64,000 nt of DNA, from NCBI GenBank assembly GCA_001566295.1, contig KQ964247.1, forward strand, positions 186,001 to 250,000. The letters are read 5' to 3'. Shown here piece after piece: positions 11,003 to 23,385 of this stretch; within the stretch, counting starts at the first letter, position 1, and every line of letters starts with the position of its first letter. This stretch comes from Microdochium bolleyi. Its lineage: Eukaryota > Ascomycota > Sordariomycetes > Xylariales > Microdochiaceae. The notes beneath the pieces are model-generated. The model was given only the letters and a program-made list of their open reading frames with translations, was not told the DNA's origin and did no database searches. Position numbers and translations under genes: made by a program.

Positions 11003-12015
11003 ATGAGCACTGCTACTGCAACTGGCCGCCTGGCTGGCAAGAACGCCGTCATCACCGGTGCCGCTGGGTATGTCGACCTTCCCACGCCCTGGGCTAATCC
11101 CAATTCCACGCCCACCTTACCGACCGATCGCGCAACAATGCTGACCTCTCTACTCTCAGCGGCATTGGTCTCGAGACTGCCATCCTGTTCGCCAAGGAAG
11201 GTGCCAATGTTCTCCTTGCCGACATCTCGGCCCCAGCCCTCGACAAGGCCAAGGCCAAGGTCAAGCAGCTCGTTCCCAGCGTCGGCAGCCTCGAGTCCAT
11301 TGTATGTTGAAGCCATTCACTGCAGGAAGCTCGTGATGGGCGGTCACTCACATATCTCTCCCAGATCTGCGATGTTAGCAAGGAAGACCAGGTCAAGGCC
11401 ATGATTGACGCTGTGGAGCCCTGGGGTGGCGTAGATGTCATCTTCAACAACGCGGGCATCATGCACGCCAAGGATGACGACGCGGTTGGCACGCCCGAGA
11501 ACATCTGGGACCTGACCATGGACATCAACGTCAAGGGCGTCTGGTTCGGCTGCAAGCACGCCGTCCTTTCCATGCGCAAGAACAAGAAGACAAAGGGCAG
11601 CATCATCAACACCGCCTCGGTCGTTGCCCTCGTTGGCTCCGCCACCCCTCAACTTGCCTACACGGCCTCCAAGGGCGCTGTCCTGGCTCTGACCCGTGAG
11701 CTCGCCATTGTCCACGCGCGCGAAGGAATCCGCTTCAACAGTCTGTGCCCGGCGCCACTCAACACCCCGTTGCTCCAGGATTGGCTCGGCGACGACAAGC
11801 CCAAGCGCCTGCGCCGTGAAATCCACTTCCCCAGCGGCCGATTTGGCGAGGCTATCGAGCAAGCCCAGGCCGTCCTCTTCCTCGCTAGCGACGAGGCCAG
11901 CTTCGTCAACGGTCACGAAATGGTGGTGGACGGTGGCATGACCAAGGCCTACGTCACCCCCGAGGGCCAGCCTTCTGCGGCGCCAACCAACAACGCTCTG
12001 AAGGATCAGCTATAG
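11003..12015 (+). CDS. Classical short-chain dehydrogenase/reductase
   Basis: Exons 11003-11067, 11160-11301 and 11365-12015 give 285 aa; introns are phase 2 and phase 0. The first intron splits the cofactor motif TGAAGGIG (TGxxxGxG). Further SDR marks are NNAG in FNNAGIM, S154 in the strand before the active site, and YTASK with Y168 and K172. An Asp ends the second strand (LLADIS), which in this family favours NAD(H) over NADP(H). It is an oxidoreductase of unknown substrate, resembling cyclopentanol/3-oxoacyl reductase-type SDRs. No targeting signal or membrane segment is seen; the C-terminus KDQL is not a good peroxisomal signal. Divergent from the GS-like gene. Confidence 0.9.
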
Positions 12016-12728
12016 AGCTGCTGAATTTAGCGATTTCGAGACGCGCGGGGGACAATGCGCACAATTGGCGCGGTCAGTTCGGCATAGCGAGATCGGGGTC
12101 GCGTATCTCGGCTTGGCACGAGCATGCGTTGAAGCTCCTGCAGGAGATGTTCCACTCATCATAGACCCGCAACACAGCGTTGCATTGAGGCATTGGGAAA
12201 GCGGGAGCTTAGGTTATGCGGCGTCCACGGCGTACTGAAATTTACTTTGATATCCACCTTCATCATAGCCTGGCCGTTTGTGATTTGTAGCTCGTCTTGT
12301 AGAACCTACTATTCTTTCCGTGCTTGTTCAAATCGTTCATATTGAGGCTGCTCCCTCTGCCGCCCCTCCAATTATACCGGGCCGAAGGACGGTCCTGTTC
12401 CTCGGCCACTACTGGGAAGTAATGCTGACAAGTCGAACTTGGGAAGGAGAGCCTGAGTGGATCGGCGTTGTGACGTGATCATTAATTTCTTGATATTGAT
12501 AAAGGAAGCGATCCAGGTTTGATGGAATGTGAAATCAAAAGCCCAAAAAGATCTAGCGATCCACAAAGACAATAATCTATGACCTCCCACCCATGTGCGC
12601 CGAAACATTTTGGAAAACAAGCCCCAGGGCCTCCTTGCGCGTGTCGAAAATAAATGAAAATAAGTATTAGGAGGAGGGAACAATACTCCCGTGTAGGTGC
12701 TAGAAAGAAAGAGCCTTCATGACCTCGC
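12016..12728. other. Convergent 3' spacer
   Basis: AT-richer spacer between the SDR stop and the glycosyltransferase stop. No gene or repeat recognised. Confidence 0.6.
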
Positions 12729-15580
12729 CTACCACGAGAATACCATGATGGCAGGGTTGAGCGCAATCGGCAGAAGGAAGTGACTTGAGGCGACGACGCT
12801 CATGGGCAGAATGGCGACAAATTCCGTAATGCGCCAGTCATGGGGGACGAAGGGAGCCTTGGCAAAGATGATCATGGCGACGATGAAGCCGATGGAGAAG
12901 AGCATGGACCACTTGAACTTCTTGGCCACCTTGGGCACTTCGATGAAGAAATTGGAGAACTCGGCTTCCTTGGCGGTGGCGCCCCAGACCATGTTAATCT
13001 CGAACATGTGCGAGAGGAGGGCCTGGGAGACATGCAGAGACAAGCCGCCGAGGAAGATGGCAAAGAGCAATGACCACTTGAAGTTCTCAATCAGGCAAGG
13101 GACCAGCTGGCCCTGACCAGATCTCCAGCGCATCATGGCGAGAGCAGTGTTGCCGAGGCCATTGAACACGATGATGAGGGAGAACCACACCTGCCACGAG
13201 TCCAAGTAGTACTTGTCGAGGTAGCCGTTGAACCAGCCGATGGCAAAGTAGTTGACCGTCGTGAGGAACCAGGCCGCGCCGATTGCGTAGTAGGTGCCAA
13301 TGTACTAGTGCTTAGTCAGTATGGATGCTGGACAGACACTTGAGTTATGGTGATGCTTACCGAGATGACAGTGACCTTGGAAGTAAAGCGAATGTTTGAG
13401 AAGAGGAATCGTCGGAATAGTGGCGTGAACGGGCCTCTCCAGAGCCAAGTGCGGATAGGGTGGAAGAGCAACTCATTGCAGCCGTACGCGTACTTCTCCC
13501 ATCGGGCAAGCTCATCATAGACGGTAAGCGAGACACCTTCCTTGAAACCCTCGCCAGCCCAGGCAGCAAGTCGGATGATATAGCCTGCGCATTGCAGTCG
13601 CAGAGACATGTCGAAATCCTCGGATACGTGACTCTCCGACCAGAATTTCTCGTATCCGTCCTCATCGAAGTAGCTAACCTGCTGAATAGCACTCCAGCGC
13701 AGAATAGCGTTGTGGCCGACGAATGGGGCAACGTCGCCGTTGGCTACAGTGTATCGGATGGCCGAGTAAATCAGATTCGTGAAGAACGTGATTCCGTTCT
13801 CGAAGTAGGTGTGGACAACCTGCATGACTCCTGAGGAGAACTGCATGATGCCAACGTCGGGTGAGAGCTCCATCTCGGAGACTGCGTCGAGCAGACAGTC
13901 CTCAGGCACACGAGTATCAGAGTCGACTAAGCACTGTTAGCAACCACGCCACATCCTGTGCTTGGAGGATAGAGAACTTACTAATCAGGATGTAGTCACC
14001 AATCCGGACATTGCCATCTGCCCAAGCACGGCCGTTCTCCTGCAGCACCTCCTTCAGTGCAGTATCATAAGCGAGCGCCTCATCGTTTTGGCTCCAGTTG
14101 GGTGGCCGCTGGATGGCCTCTAACTTCGCCTCGACATTGCAAGAAATCATCAGGCCGAAGTTCATGTTGGAGGCCTTCTTAAACTTGCCACGGCGAAGGA
14201 AACCATCCTCGCCGTGTCGAGGCCGTGCAACCCAGCCGATGGAGTGATCTGCATAGAAGTCGATGCGATCCTGACGTTCTTGCTCACTGAGAAGTTGCAT
14301 ACCATCATCGTTGATGAAAATATTGGCCGAGCCACCTTGCAGCTCGTACGTGCTGATGGCCTTCTTAAGCGAACGGACGGTGGGCAAAATGACTCCAGCG
14401 AGACCTTCCTTGTATACGGGGCATTGCACCGTAACATGGGGGAGGACGTTTGATCGAATGCGCGGTGGCGGCTTCGCGGAATAGAACTTGGAGTTTTCCG
14501 ACAGCTGCCTGATGGGGCCGATGATCTGAGCGATACAGTTGACGATGACTTGGGCGATGAACAGTGTGAAAAAGATCTGGATGGGTCCAAGGAGGATGAG
14601 AAGCAAGCGGTAATAGCTGTGGTCCACCATGACTTCGATGGCGAGTTGACGCCAAGCCGCACCTAGGGTGACGACGTTGATGCAAAGTACAATCGATATA
14701 AAGTACGTGTTGATAAGATGCACAGGTCGCGTTTCTGGCTTGACCTGTCCACTTTCTTCATCGATTTCGGCCTCGGTGACAGCCGCCTTGCTCTTCTCGG
14801 CGGTTTCGTTTTCCTCTTCATCGTCTTCGTCGCCGTAGAGTAGCTCTGTGATCTCTGATTCGATCCTGCAGGCTCTGTCGAAAATACGCATGGGATCGTC
14901 GTCCCACACAACGAGCAAAGCCTCGGACGCAATAAAGGCTGCGTATTGGTGTTTGCGAGCCCTTGGCAGATCGGCAATGGTTGGCAAGATCTGGACTCGG
15001 AGACCGTTGAGCATTGGCACGGTTTCTGCACCGGGACACCACGTCAAGAAGCTCTTAATCGTGCGAGAGTTGACGGTTATGGCAGACTGCATATCGATTT
15101 CAATGTCAGTACATGTTCATGACCCGCGAGGAGTCGCCGTCACCGACTTACGGGAACATTCAAGATTCTGACAGCGGCAGCCAGGGGGGAGTCGACCAGT
15201 GCCTCTGGACACGCCACATACTCGTTCCGAGAGCGGCGGACCAGGGCGCCTTCGAAATCGCCGCTGCCATCGACAACCCAGTTCTTGCCCAGCAAGTTCT
15301 GGTAGAGGTAGTTGACAACAACCTCGTGTCTGATGTCGTCGATGAAAACGGAGCTTGCCAGGGACCGTGCCGACCTCCCCGAGATTGATAGCGCTGTGGA
15401 AGATTCGTTTCTCAGGTGACGGATGTTGCCTGGCACCGGCAGCCTGGGTCCAAGAGAGGCGGCATCGGAAGCAGGAGGGTGTTCGTTGCTGCGTCGCTTC
15501 TCGGCTATCGGCTGACCGGTCGACTCGGATGAAGACTCCTGGGCGGGCTTCTGAGGCTTGAAATAGCTCCCTAGGCCCAT
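12729..15580 (-). CDS. Multi-membrane family 2 glycosyltransferase (fungal hyphal-growth GT2 type)
   Basis: Four exons, 15580-15152, 15086-13982, 13926-13361 and 13304-12729, give 891 aa. All three introns are 55-65 bp with good donors. The ATG at 15580 (MGLGSYFKPQ) is the first ATG in frame; the frame upstream offers only GTG. Order: a Ser-rich N-terminus; an acidic stretch (GDEDDEEENE, about 228-236); membrane helices at about 269-289 and 303-327; the GT-A catalytic part with VQCPVYKEG, INDDG (402-404), D513-S-D515, E614-D615 in VSEDFD, and ELARWEKYAYG (650-660) where QxxRW usually sits; then several C-terminal helices. It resembles the conserved ascomycete GT2 protein known from Zymoseptoria and Fusarium to be needed for hyphal growth on surfaces. 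Donor sugar and product are unknown. Confidence 0.87.
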
Positions 15581-18500
15581 GATGGCGGAACCGTAGTGGT
15601 ATTTTGTTGCTTGCACGACGCTGTATCTGAATTCGAGCGACTGTCGCTACGGTAGGTAAAGAGCAATCACAAGTAGAAGATGGTGCTCATTGCTGGCGAT
15701 CCAGTCAGTAGTCGTCTTTTGAGGTGGTCTGAATGGAGAACCGGTTCTCGAGATGACTGCAAGAAAGGGAAAAGACTGGCAGGGCGGAGGGTGTGTAGGA
15801 ATAAGAGACAAAAGAACTCACGGTTGCGTGGCTAGCGTGCCAGGGAAACCAGAGTCAAGGTGAGCGTCAAGAGGAGTGTGGGTCGCGGTGACAAGAAAGC
15901 CTCCAAGCTGGATAAGAGGAAAACAGTAGAGTACCGTGTAGACGGGAACCAGCGTGGCGTTCTGTTGGGCATGCAATAGCTTGGGGCTGCCGAAGTTTCT
16001 GGTAGACCTGGCCGTTGCCTGCAAGATCGAGACGGGCCGGCAGCTGAAAGGAGGGCTAGCTAGAACGGTCGCCGAGGATGAACAATGACTTGAGAACGGC
16101 ACCGCGCCGAGCCATGGAGCACCGATCAGGCCGAGCGTCGAAGGCTGGATGAGGCTCTGGGAAGGACGAGGCTCGCGCAGCAGGTGCATGGCTCTGGTGG
16201 ATCCGATGGTGGACGGCCATCTCAGGTCGAGCTCTCCAAGTCATGTCCCGAGGTCGTTGTAATCCATGGATGGGCCGATGTTGGACGACGCCGGCCGCAG
16301 TTAGCTCTGCGGAGTACCGCAAGGTACCTGCGAGGCGCCAGAGTCCGCTAGGGCTGTGAGGCACCTCCGGCGCCCTGGCGGCGGCACTAAGGTAGCGTGG
16401 ATGGGGCTTTCAGAGTTGGTTGCAGACATGTCGAAACGCGGTTCCAGATTTCTGGGAATCCTTGGGAGGTGGACGGCAAGGACGGAACCAAAGATAGGAA
16501 GTCGATTGGTGTGTCGTCAGGCTGCCAGCCTTGGGTTGCAAGCGTGTGTGTACCTGCCAAGGTGCCCTCGATGCGGTCGTGCCTTCCGTGGCTGGAAATG
16601 GTCGAGTACGTACGCGTAGGAACAGAAGCGTGTGACCCACGGCCCTGCAAGAGTTCTTTGACTGCCCGCCAGGAACCAGTCCCAGCCCATCTGCAACACC
16701 AGCAACGCCATCTGCGGCTCGCTTAGCAGGCAGTCCTCGCGGCACAGCATCCAGCGCACCCCGGCAACCGTCCCGCGCCCCACCTCCCGCTGGTATCAAG
16801 GTTTGCTCCACCAACATCTGCATCGACAGGGTCAGGGTGCCCCTGCTGCACATCCGGCCCAGCCCGGACACCCAGCGGCTCTCCGCCAGCAGAACTCCAA
16901 TCTCGCATCATGACTGATCACTGACCATCACGGCATCACTGCTGTCGACGGACAACAAGACCAAAGTCGCAAAGACTCGCCCATGTGCAAAGGAGCCTCG
17001 GTCCTGCAGATCGCAGCGGCACGGCACTTACTCACGATGTTCTGGCCATCATGCCTCTACATCTTGGGAGTCGGCTCATCGAGACCAGCCAACGCCGCAG
17101 CAAAGAAACGGCCCCCGAGAGGTGCGTCGAGGCCGTCGAGGCCGCCGAGGCCGTCCATCCATGCGGTGTGCCTGAAATGGACAGTTACAGCCATGCCGAC
17201 TGCGTCCTAGTACTGCGGCTGGCTCGTGCCCTAGCGCCCAGCCCGCTTTACCGTACCGGCGCAGTTGTTGGCGCCAGAAAAACTCTCCGCCCTCACCACA
17301 GACCTCGAGGGCTACCTGAACTCGATGGTCCGTTCCCACAAGGCCAAATCCAGATCACAGGAGTGCCCAGCTGAGACTAGCGCCCGACTCCGCGAACACG
17401 CCTAATCTCGAAAAGGCGCGACCTGTGTCCCAGCAACCCGTTATCGAGCTTCAACTCTGTTCTCGTGCTTCGAAGGAGTATGCAGCTCCTCTGGCTTGGA
17501 AGCGCACGAGATGATGGTGTATGAGTTCTTCGTGGAAGTCACAGTCTAGAGTCTCTGGCTTCCAGGGCACTCCTGGTTTTGCCCAGCCTTTCCTCATCTT
17601 CTCCGGCGCCTGACATGCTCCGTGCACACCTTAGCATTGCAGATAGATCGCACCAGATCGCACCAGATCGAGGGAACGATGGAAGCCAGCATGTGCCGGA
17701 CCACTTCGTTAAGTACTGTCGCCGCAAATAAAATGGGACATTCATCCCGATTCTCCGTGGTCCGCTTCACACCCTGGCACTCCTCGGCACAATTTCCAAG
17801 ATATGGGTTACAACTCAGCTAATATATACCTGCATAAGCGTATGCACGGAGACGACCTGCCTATTACCTATTGAACCTAAGAAGGCCGGGTCGTGACTAC
17901 ACAACCTGTGTCCATCTCGTATGAAGTCGACTTACACTGTGTGCACAAGCTAATGCAACTCGGTAGCCTTGGGCTGCAGATACGGATACAACAGGTCAAA
18001 TCGGTGACAAGCCCTGCGAGACTTGTCTACTCTTGCACTGACAGGACCCCTCCCTCTGTCTGGGCAGGGCACAATCCTGCCAAGCTAGAGAAAAGGCGCA
18101 GGCTACGGAACTCAGCAGGAGCCCCTCATCGATCCTGTGCACAATATATGAATTTTTCGTCAACGACGTCATCGATCAACGAGACATTTCACCCAGGACT
18201 GATACCACGGACTGCATTGTCTTATGCCTCAGTGCCAGCTGATTGCTGACTGTGGCGTGCTTGCGCGCAGCAGCGACACTATCCTTGTGTGTGCAATTTG
18301 AGTTTGACAGTACAGGAAAGCGGCCGCGATGCAATCTCACAGCTCGTATTCTAACAGCTCGCTTGCAGCAAGAGCCGCATCGGAATACCTGCCAGGAGAC
18401 GGAGGGGGTCCTTGCCAACAGTAGTGCACTGCATTGCCAAGCTCTGCAGCGTGGTGTGCATGCTGACCTCGCTGGGCTCACCGGCACGAGACCCTTGACT

Positions 18501-19623
18501 AGTGCTATCGAGGAGCGTTGGAAAGCGGTTGGAGGAACCCTGAAAGGTGGCGTGCGCCATCGCCGGCCGATCGGGTTCGGTGGAGTGACACGAGTCGCAA
18601 TGTCTCAGCCGGATCGGGAGCCCCTACCGCAGTAGTTGGATCGCGGACAGCGCCGCTTGGCACACCTGAATCCTGAGGCTGGCCGGGCCACGAGCAGCCA
18701 GGCATGGCCGATGGGGCACGCGAGGATCGACGCAGTCCCCCAGCATGCTGCAAGGGTACTCGATACGGTGGGGGCTTCTATTTTGCGACCACCTCATCGC
18801 CATCGCGGCGTCACGAGTCGGCAGAGTCGACATGCCACCAGGACTGGATTGCGAGATGACTGGCTATGGCAACATTGAAGCTGTGTGCTCATTCCATGTT
18901 AGGTGTCGGGTGTTGTTGACCACAAGCCAGACTCGATGTATGCCTGCCTGGTCTGGGCAGTACCTCGAAGTACATCCGGGCAGGGCGACAGCGTCTAGTC
19001 TTGGTCTGGATGTCCACCCTCGGCGCCACCCCGTGCCGTACCTGAGCGGAAGATCGCGCTGCCGCAGTCCGTCCTCCGTTCCTCCACCACCATCACCAAG
19101 GAAATCGCAATCTGTACCTGCAGCAGCGTGAAGCCACGCCTGACGAACTGTGCACCCACCCGAGCTCTGGCCCGCCACCAGCCCAGCCGGACCCCCGATG
19201 AAACTTTGAAGCACGAGTCGATAGCGGCCTCCCTCCACCGTGGCCCAACGCTTCGTGCTCAACAATGGCTGCGCCGAGCGAAATCCTGTGGTTCTGGTTT
19301 CCCAAGGGTGGGATCGAGACCAAGCCCATCTGCCATGTCGGCGGCCCAATCGACTCATGGGCAAACCTAGGCTCGCCCAGTGCACCTTCCCGGGTGCCAG
19401 ATTCTGTGCTCTTATCTCGGGCACCGAGCATCCTTCTTTCCCTTCCTTTCTTGGCCATCTGGTTCTGCAGACGATGCACCACCCTGCTTAAGCTCCGCCC
19501 TTTCCCATCATCTTGCCCTGCGATATTCATCACCTTCACCAAACAATCGCGGCACATACTTTCAAATCAGTCTTGTATTCTCAACAACACTAGCCTGCAT
19601 CGCGGACTTCCGAGGCCGCAATC
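15581..19623. other. 4 kb gene-poor divergent spacer
   Basis: Between the GT2 start and the GH16 start. Open frames on both strands are short, overlapping and without recognised motifs. A short period-10 repeat lies at 17645-17670. One stretch near 17243-17404 on the plus strand reads like coding sequence but has no start or partner exon I can support. The part just before 19624 is pyrimidine-rich and fits the leader of the GH16 gene. Confidence 0.5.
17645..17670. repeat. Short tandem repeat, period 10
   Basis: The unit agatcgcacc occurs twice, followed by agatcg. Confidence 0.85.
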
Positions 19624-21146
19624 ATGGACCACTCGAATCAGCCCTCTGCTGACTCTCGCCCCATCAGCCCGTCGGAGAAGAGCAACCCTTTCGAGGATTC
19701 TATCAGCAGCGGTGATCTGAGCAGGCGTCAAACAACCATCGACGTCACGCCCCTTGATCCTTTCCAGTCGCCGGCCATCTCGCGGCCGACATCAAGCTTC
19801 ATCAGCAACAGCGGCGGTGACTCCTATCAGGGCAGTGGCCGCTCTGCCGGTGCTGGCAACGCACCCGTCGCCCGCTACTTCCACTCGCGTCGGGTCAAGA
19901 AGGAGGAGATTGCGAAGCCCTGGCTTGACAAGAAGGATCCCAAGGAGAAGTGGGTCACGATTCTGCCATGCATCGGCATAGTACTCGGTCTGGCCATCAG
20001 TGGCTTTCTTGTCTGGGATGGTATGAACAGCGTCGTCAAGAACAACTATTGCGTCGTACTCGACGACAACTTCTCGGGCGGCCTCAATCGTGATGTCTGG
20101 ACCGAGGAGGTGCAGGTTGGTGGCTTCGGGTACGTCTTCCAATGCCTGCTGCTCGGACTCGTTTCTGGACTTTCGCAGCTAACTTCATCTACAGCAACGG
20201 CGAGTTTGAGCAGACCACAAACAACGGCGAGAATGTCTACATTGAGAATGGACACCTCGTCATCAAGCCCACCCTTCAAGATCCCGCCCTAATGGAGACC
20301 AATAACGTCATTAATCTCCTCGCCGACGGCACCTGCACGTCGACCAACTACTATGACTGTGTGGCTGCCACCAATATTACGGCCGGCAACTCCAGCGTCG
20401 TCCCCCCTACCAAGTCCGGCCGCCTCATCACCCGACCCGGCAAGAACAGCAAGGGCGCCACCATCAAGTACGGCCGCGTCGAGGTCACCGCCAAGCTGCC
20501 CCAGGGCGACTGGCTGTGGCCCGCCATCTGGCTGATGCCCGTGACCAACACGTACGGCCCCTGGCCCGCGTCTGGCGAGATTGACATTATGGAGTCCCGC
20601 GGCAACAACTACACGTACGAGCAGGGCGGCAACAACATTGCCTCGAGCGCTCTCCACTGGGGGCCCGACGTCGCCAACGATGCCTGGTGGCGCACAAACA
20701 ACAAGCGCCCGGCCCTGCACACCACCTACAGCGCCGGCTTCAACACGTTCGGCCTCGAGTGGTCCCAGAAGTACCTCTTCACCTATGTCAACTCACGCCT
20801 CCTGCAGGTCATGTACACCAACTTTGACGACTATCTGTACCAGCGCGGCAACTTCCCCGATGCCAACAGCAACGGCACGCGGCTCGAGAACCCCTGGCGT
20901 AACTCGAAGAACAAGAACGCGCCATTTGACCAGCAGTTCTTCCTCATCCTTAACGTAGCCGTCGGCGGCACCAACGGCTGGTTCGAGGATTCCAAGAGCG
21001 GCAAGCCGTGGCTTAACGGGTCGCCCAATGCGAAGAAGGACTTCTGGAACGCGCGAAACCAGTGGCTGCCTACATGGACCTCGCCGGCCATGGAGATCTC
21101 GAGCGTCAAGATCTGGCAGCAGTGCAACGGTAACGAGGAGCTGTAG
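19624..21146 (+). CDS. Type II membrane GH16 beta-1,3-glucanase-like protein
   Basis: Exons 19624-20129 and 20195-21146 give 485 aa. The N-terminal 110 residues are Ser/Pro-rich and cytosolic (with a basic RRVKKEE stretch). A signal-anchor helix at about 111-131 (VTILPCIGIVLGLAISGFLVW) follows. The GH16 domain is extracytoplasmic, with the catalytic box GEIDIMES: E297 nucleophile, D299, E302 acid/base. Many N-glycosylation sequons (NIT, NSS, NYT, NGT) fit a secretory location. Subfamily features (PAIWLMP, ALHWGP, FGLEWS, FFLILNVAVGG) match laminarinase / glucan-recognition-type GH16, distinct from the Crh protein at 727. Likely glucan remodelling at the plasma membrane or secretory pathway. 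Whether it is hydrolytic is not known. Confidence 0.88.
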
Positions 21147-21380
21147 AGACTGAAGGCGAGATTGCGGCTGTTCGCCTGCTGAAAAGGTGTTGTGTGTTTT
21201 GAGGTTTGTCGGTTTATAGAATAATGACTTGACATTAGTCGCGGGAAACGGCGTTTCTGGTTCATCGGCTACAGGGAACGTAGCCAGTAATATTGATTGC
21301 GCTTTCACAATGACTCTTGAGATAAACAAGCATTTTTCATCTGTTATTACACATGTTGAGATAGGCGAGATGTGATGACC

Positions 21381-22401
21381 TCAAGACAACCCAAAGCTCC
21401 TCGCCAGTTCGATCCCCTCGGCCAGCGTGCCCACCCTCGCGTCGATCGCGTACCCTTCCTTCTCCCACCGGACACACTCCCTATATAGATCGCCCAGATT
21501 GACCGTGAAAGTCTCGATGAACTCGCCGTCCTCGAGCTGCGGCTGGGGGTCCTGGTTCTCGGGCAGGCTCATGTCGACGTCGACGTGCACCATCTGGAGG
21601 TTCGTGTTGCAGAACCCGGGGTCGTTGAACATGGTGGGCGTCGCGGCGGACGTCATTGCGCTGCTTCTGCTGCTGCCGCTGCGGGGAGAGGAGGGCGAGG
21701 GCGAGCAAGAGAGCAGGGTGCCCACGTAGCCCGTCTCCTCGCGCAGCTCGCGCAGGGCGGCCTGCTCGGGGGTCTCGTGCTCGTCGACGAGGCCCGCGGG
21801 GACCTCAATGCAGATGGCGTCTATCGGGGGCCGGTACTGCTTCTGGAGGACGATCTGGGGCTCTTCTTTCGCTTTCCCGGAATGGGATGTGGTGGTGCCG
21901 TTGGTGGTGGCGGGAGTGGCGGAAGTCGAGGACGAGGACGAGGGATAGCGGAGGATGGCGACGATGCCGACGCCGTCGATCCCGCAGGACACCGGGCGGG
22001 TGGTGCGCTCGGCCGACTCCCACGTGCGCTGGGCGCCGGTCTGGTCGGCGTAGGTGATTCTGTTTTTGGTGCAAATGGGGAGGCTTGTTAGCAAAGGTTT
22101 TGTCTCATTGAGAGCTCTGTGTGTTCTTCGTTTGTCATCTTCATTTTCTTCTTCCTTTGCATGTAGCTTGCTCTTGTTTTCTCTCGTTGCACGCATCCAG
22201 ATATATGCCGTCCCTCCCCCGGCGTGAGATGTGAGGTTGTGAAACGTACTTTACCAGCTTCGTCCACTTGGCCTCATCGGGAGCCTGCGTTTAGCTTGAA
22301 TATTTAGTATTTTCTTTCTAATTAACAACGGAAAACGGCCGTCTGGGGGGCCAACTGACGAGCGGCTCGGTAGAGAGGACTTTGGCTTCTGCGGAGGCCA
22401 T
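21381..22401 (-). CDS. YSA1: Nudix hydrolase, ADP-ribose/ADP-sugar pyrophosphatase (YSA1/NUDT5 type)
   Basis: Three exons, 22401-22360 (14 codons), 22284-22250 (35 nt) and 22059-21381, give 251 aa. The second donor was set at GTACGT because it restores the family sequence KWTKLVKITYADQTG. The Nudix box occupies residues 115-137: G115, E121, R129-E130, E133-E134, G136. These enzymes split ADP-ribose into AMP and ribose 5-phosphate using Mg2+. Two Ser/Thr/Pro-rich insertions stand out: about 65-92, and after the Nudix helix at about 142-166. They lengthen loops normally short in this family. Upstream it faces MED17. Function is inferred from family; substrate range untested. Confidence 0.86.
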
Positions 22402-23385
22402 GGCTCTTTGAACTGGTGGTCTTGGAGATTATGTGCCAGAGAGATTGCACAGGTTTGTAAAGTCACTCGGACGATGTACCCAAAGTCAATGCTTCCAATG
22501 ATTTGAATGAGAACAAGTCGGTCATGTGTCGTTTTACAACCAGCAAGTGTCAGAACAAGAAAAATAATAATGCTAATCCCCCAAAATCCGCCGTACTTCG
22601 ATCCGTCTTATGTATTCCTCGACGCTGTACGAGCACACCAAATGCCCTTAAATCATTGGAGATCCGTCCCGTCTGGCGTCACCGCTCCGGCAATGACAGC
22701 ACCACTCGCAGCAAAGACCCTGTCCCTCATGCCGCAGCCAATCAACCACCGCCCCAAGTCCAATATTGGGCTATCCACGGGGAGGACCTGCGTCGGGACC
22801 TGCATCTCTTGCTCAGGTACAGCAGACCGCCTTGAATCCTTGCTTTCTTCTTTTCCCCGTCGGGACAGGCTGAATGGTGCAGATCTCCTTTGCGCCTGCT
22901 GGAACACGCGTTCTCAGCCGGGGCTCGGGCGGCAAAGTGCACCACGTTGCCATCTGTGGCTACAGTACCTCGCGGTCACGATTTTCAGGGGTATCGAAAT
23001 TGACGATTGCTCTTGAGCATTGGTAAAAACTTCAGGTTTCGGAATCATGCAATTGAACTGTTTACCTTCCGAGCATTTCCTACGCTGAGGTGCTGGATGT
23101 TCACCCTCGTCTTGGACACAGAGGATGAGTGCAATACAGTACATGCACGGTACAGCACACGGTACACACCCCACAAGCCGGAGCTTCACGATGCAAGTTC
23201 GAGCTCCCCAGAGCAAACAACCACGAGCCCAAGTAACATTCCCAGCTCAACAACAGCACTGCCCGGCAGAGGCCTGCATACACCGCCCAATGCATCCCGT
23301 CCCTCACCCATGACCCTGCGACGACGGGCTGCCCGACGAAAGCCCGACCTCCAACACCTTGCCCCCCTCATCCCTCGCCACCAGC
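22402..23385. other. Divergent spacer, YSA1 / MED17
   Basis: 984 bp between two divergent starts. Open frames here lack recognisable features. It presumably holds both promoters and leaders. Confidence 0.55.

Noticed and set aside
13917..15092. GT2 start at the internal methionine near 15092
   Set aside because: That ATG uses intron bases; splicing 15152 to 15086 joins the upstream exon in frame.
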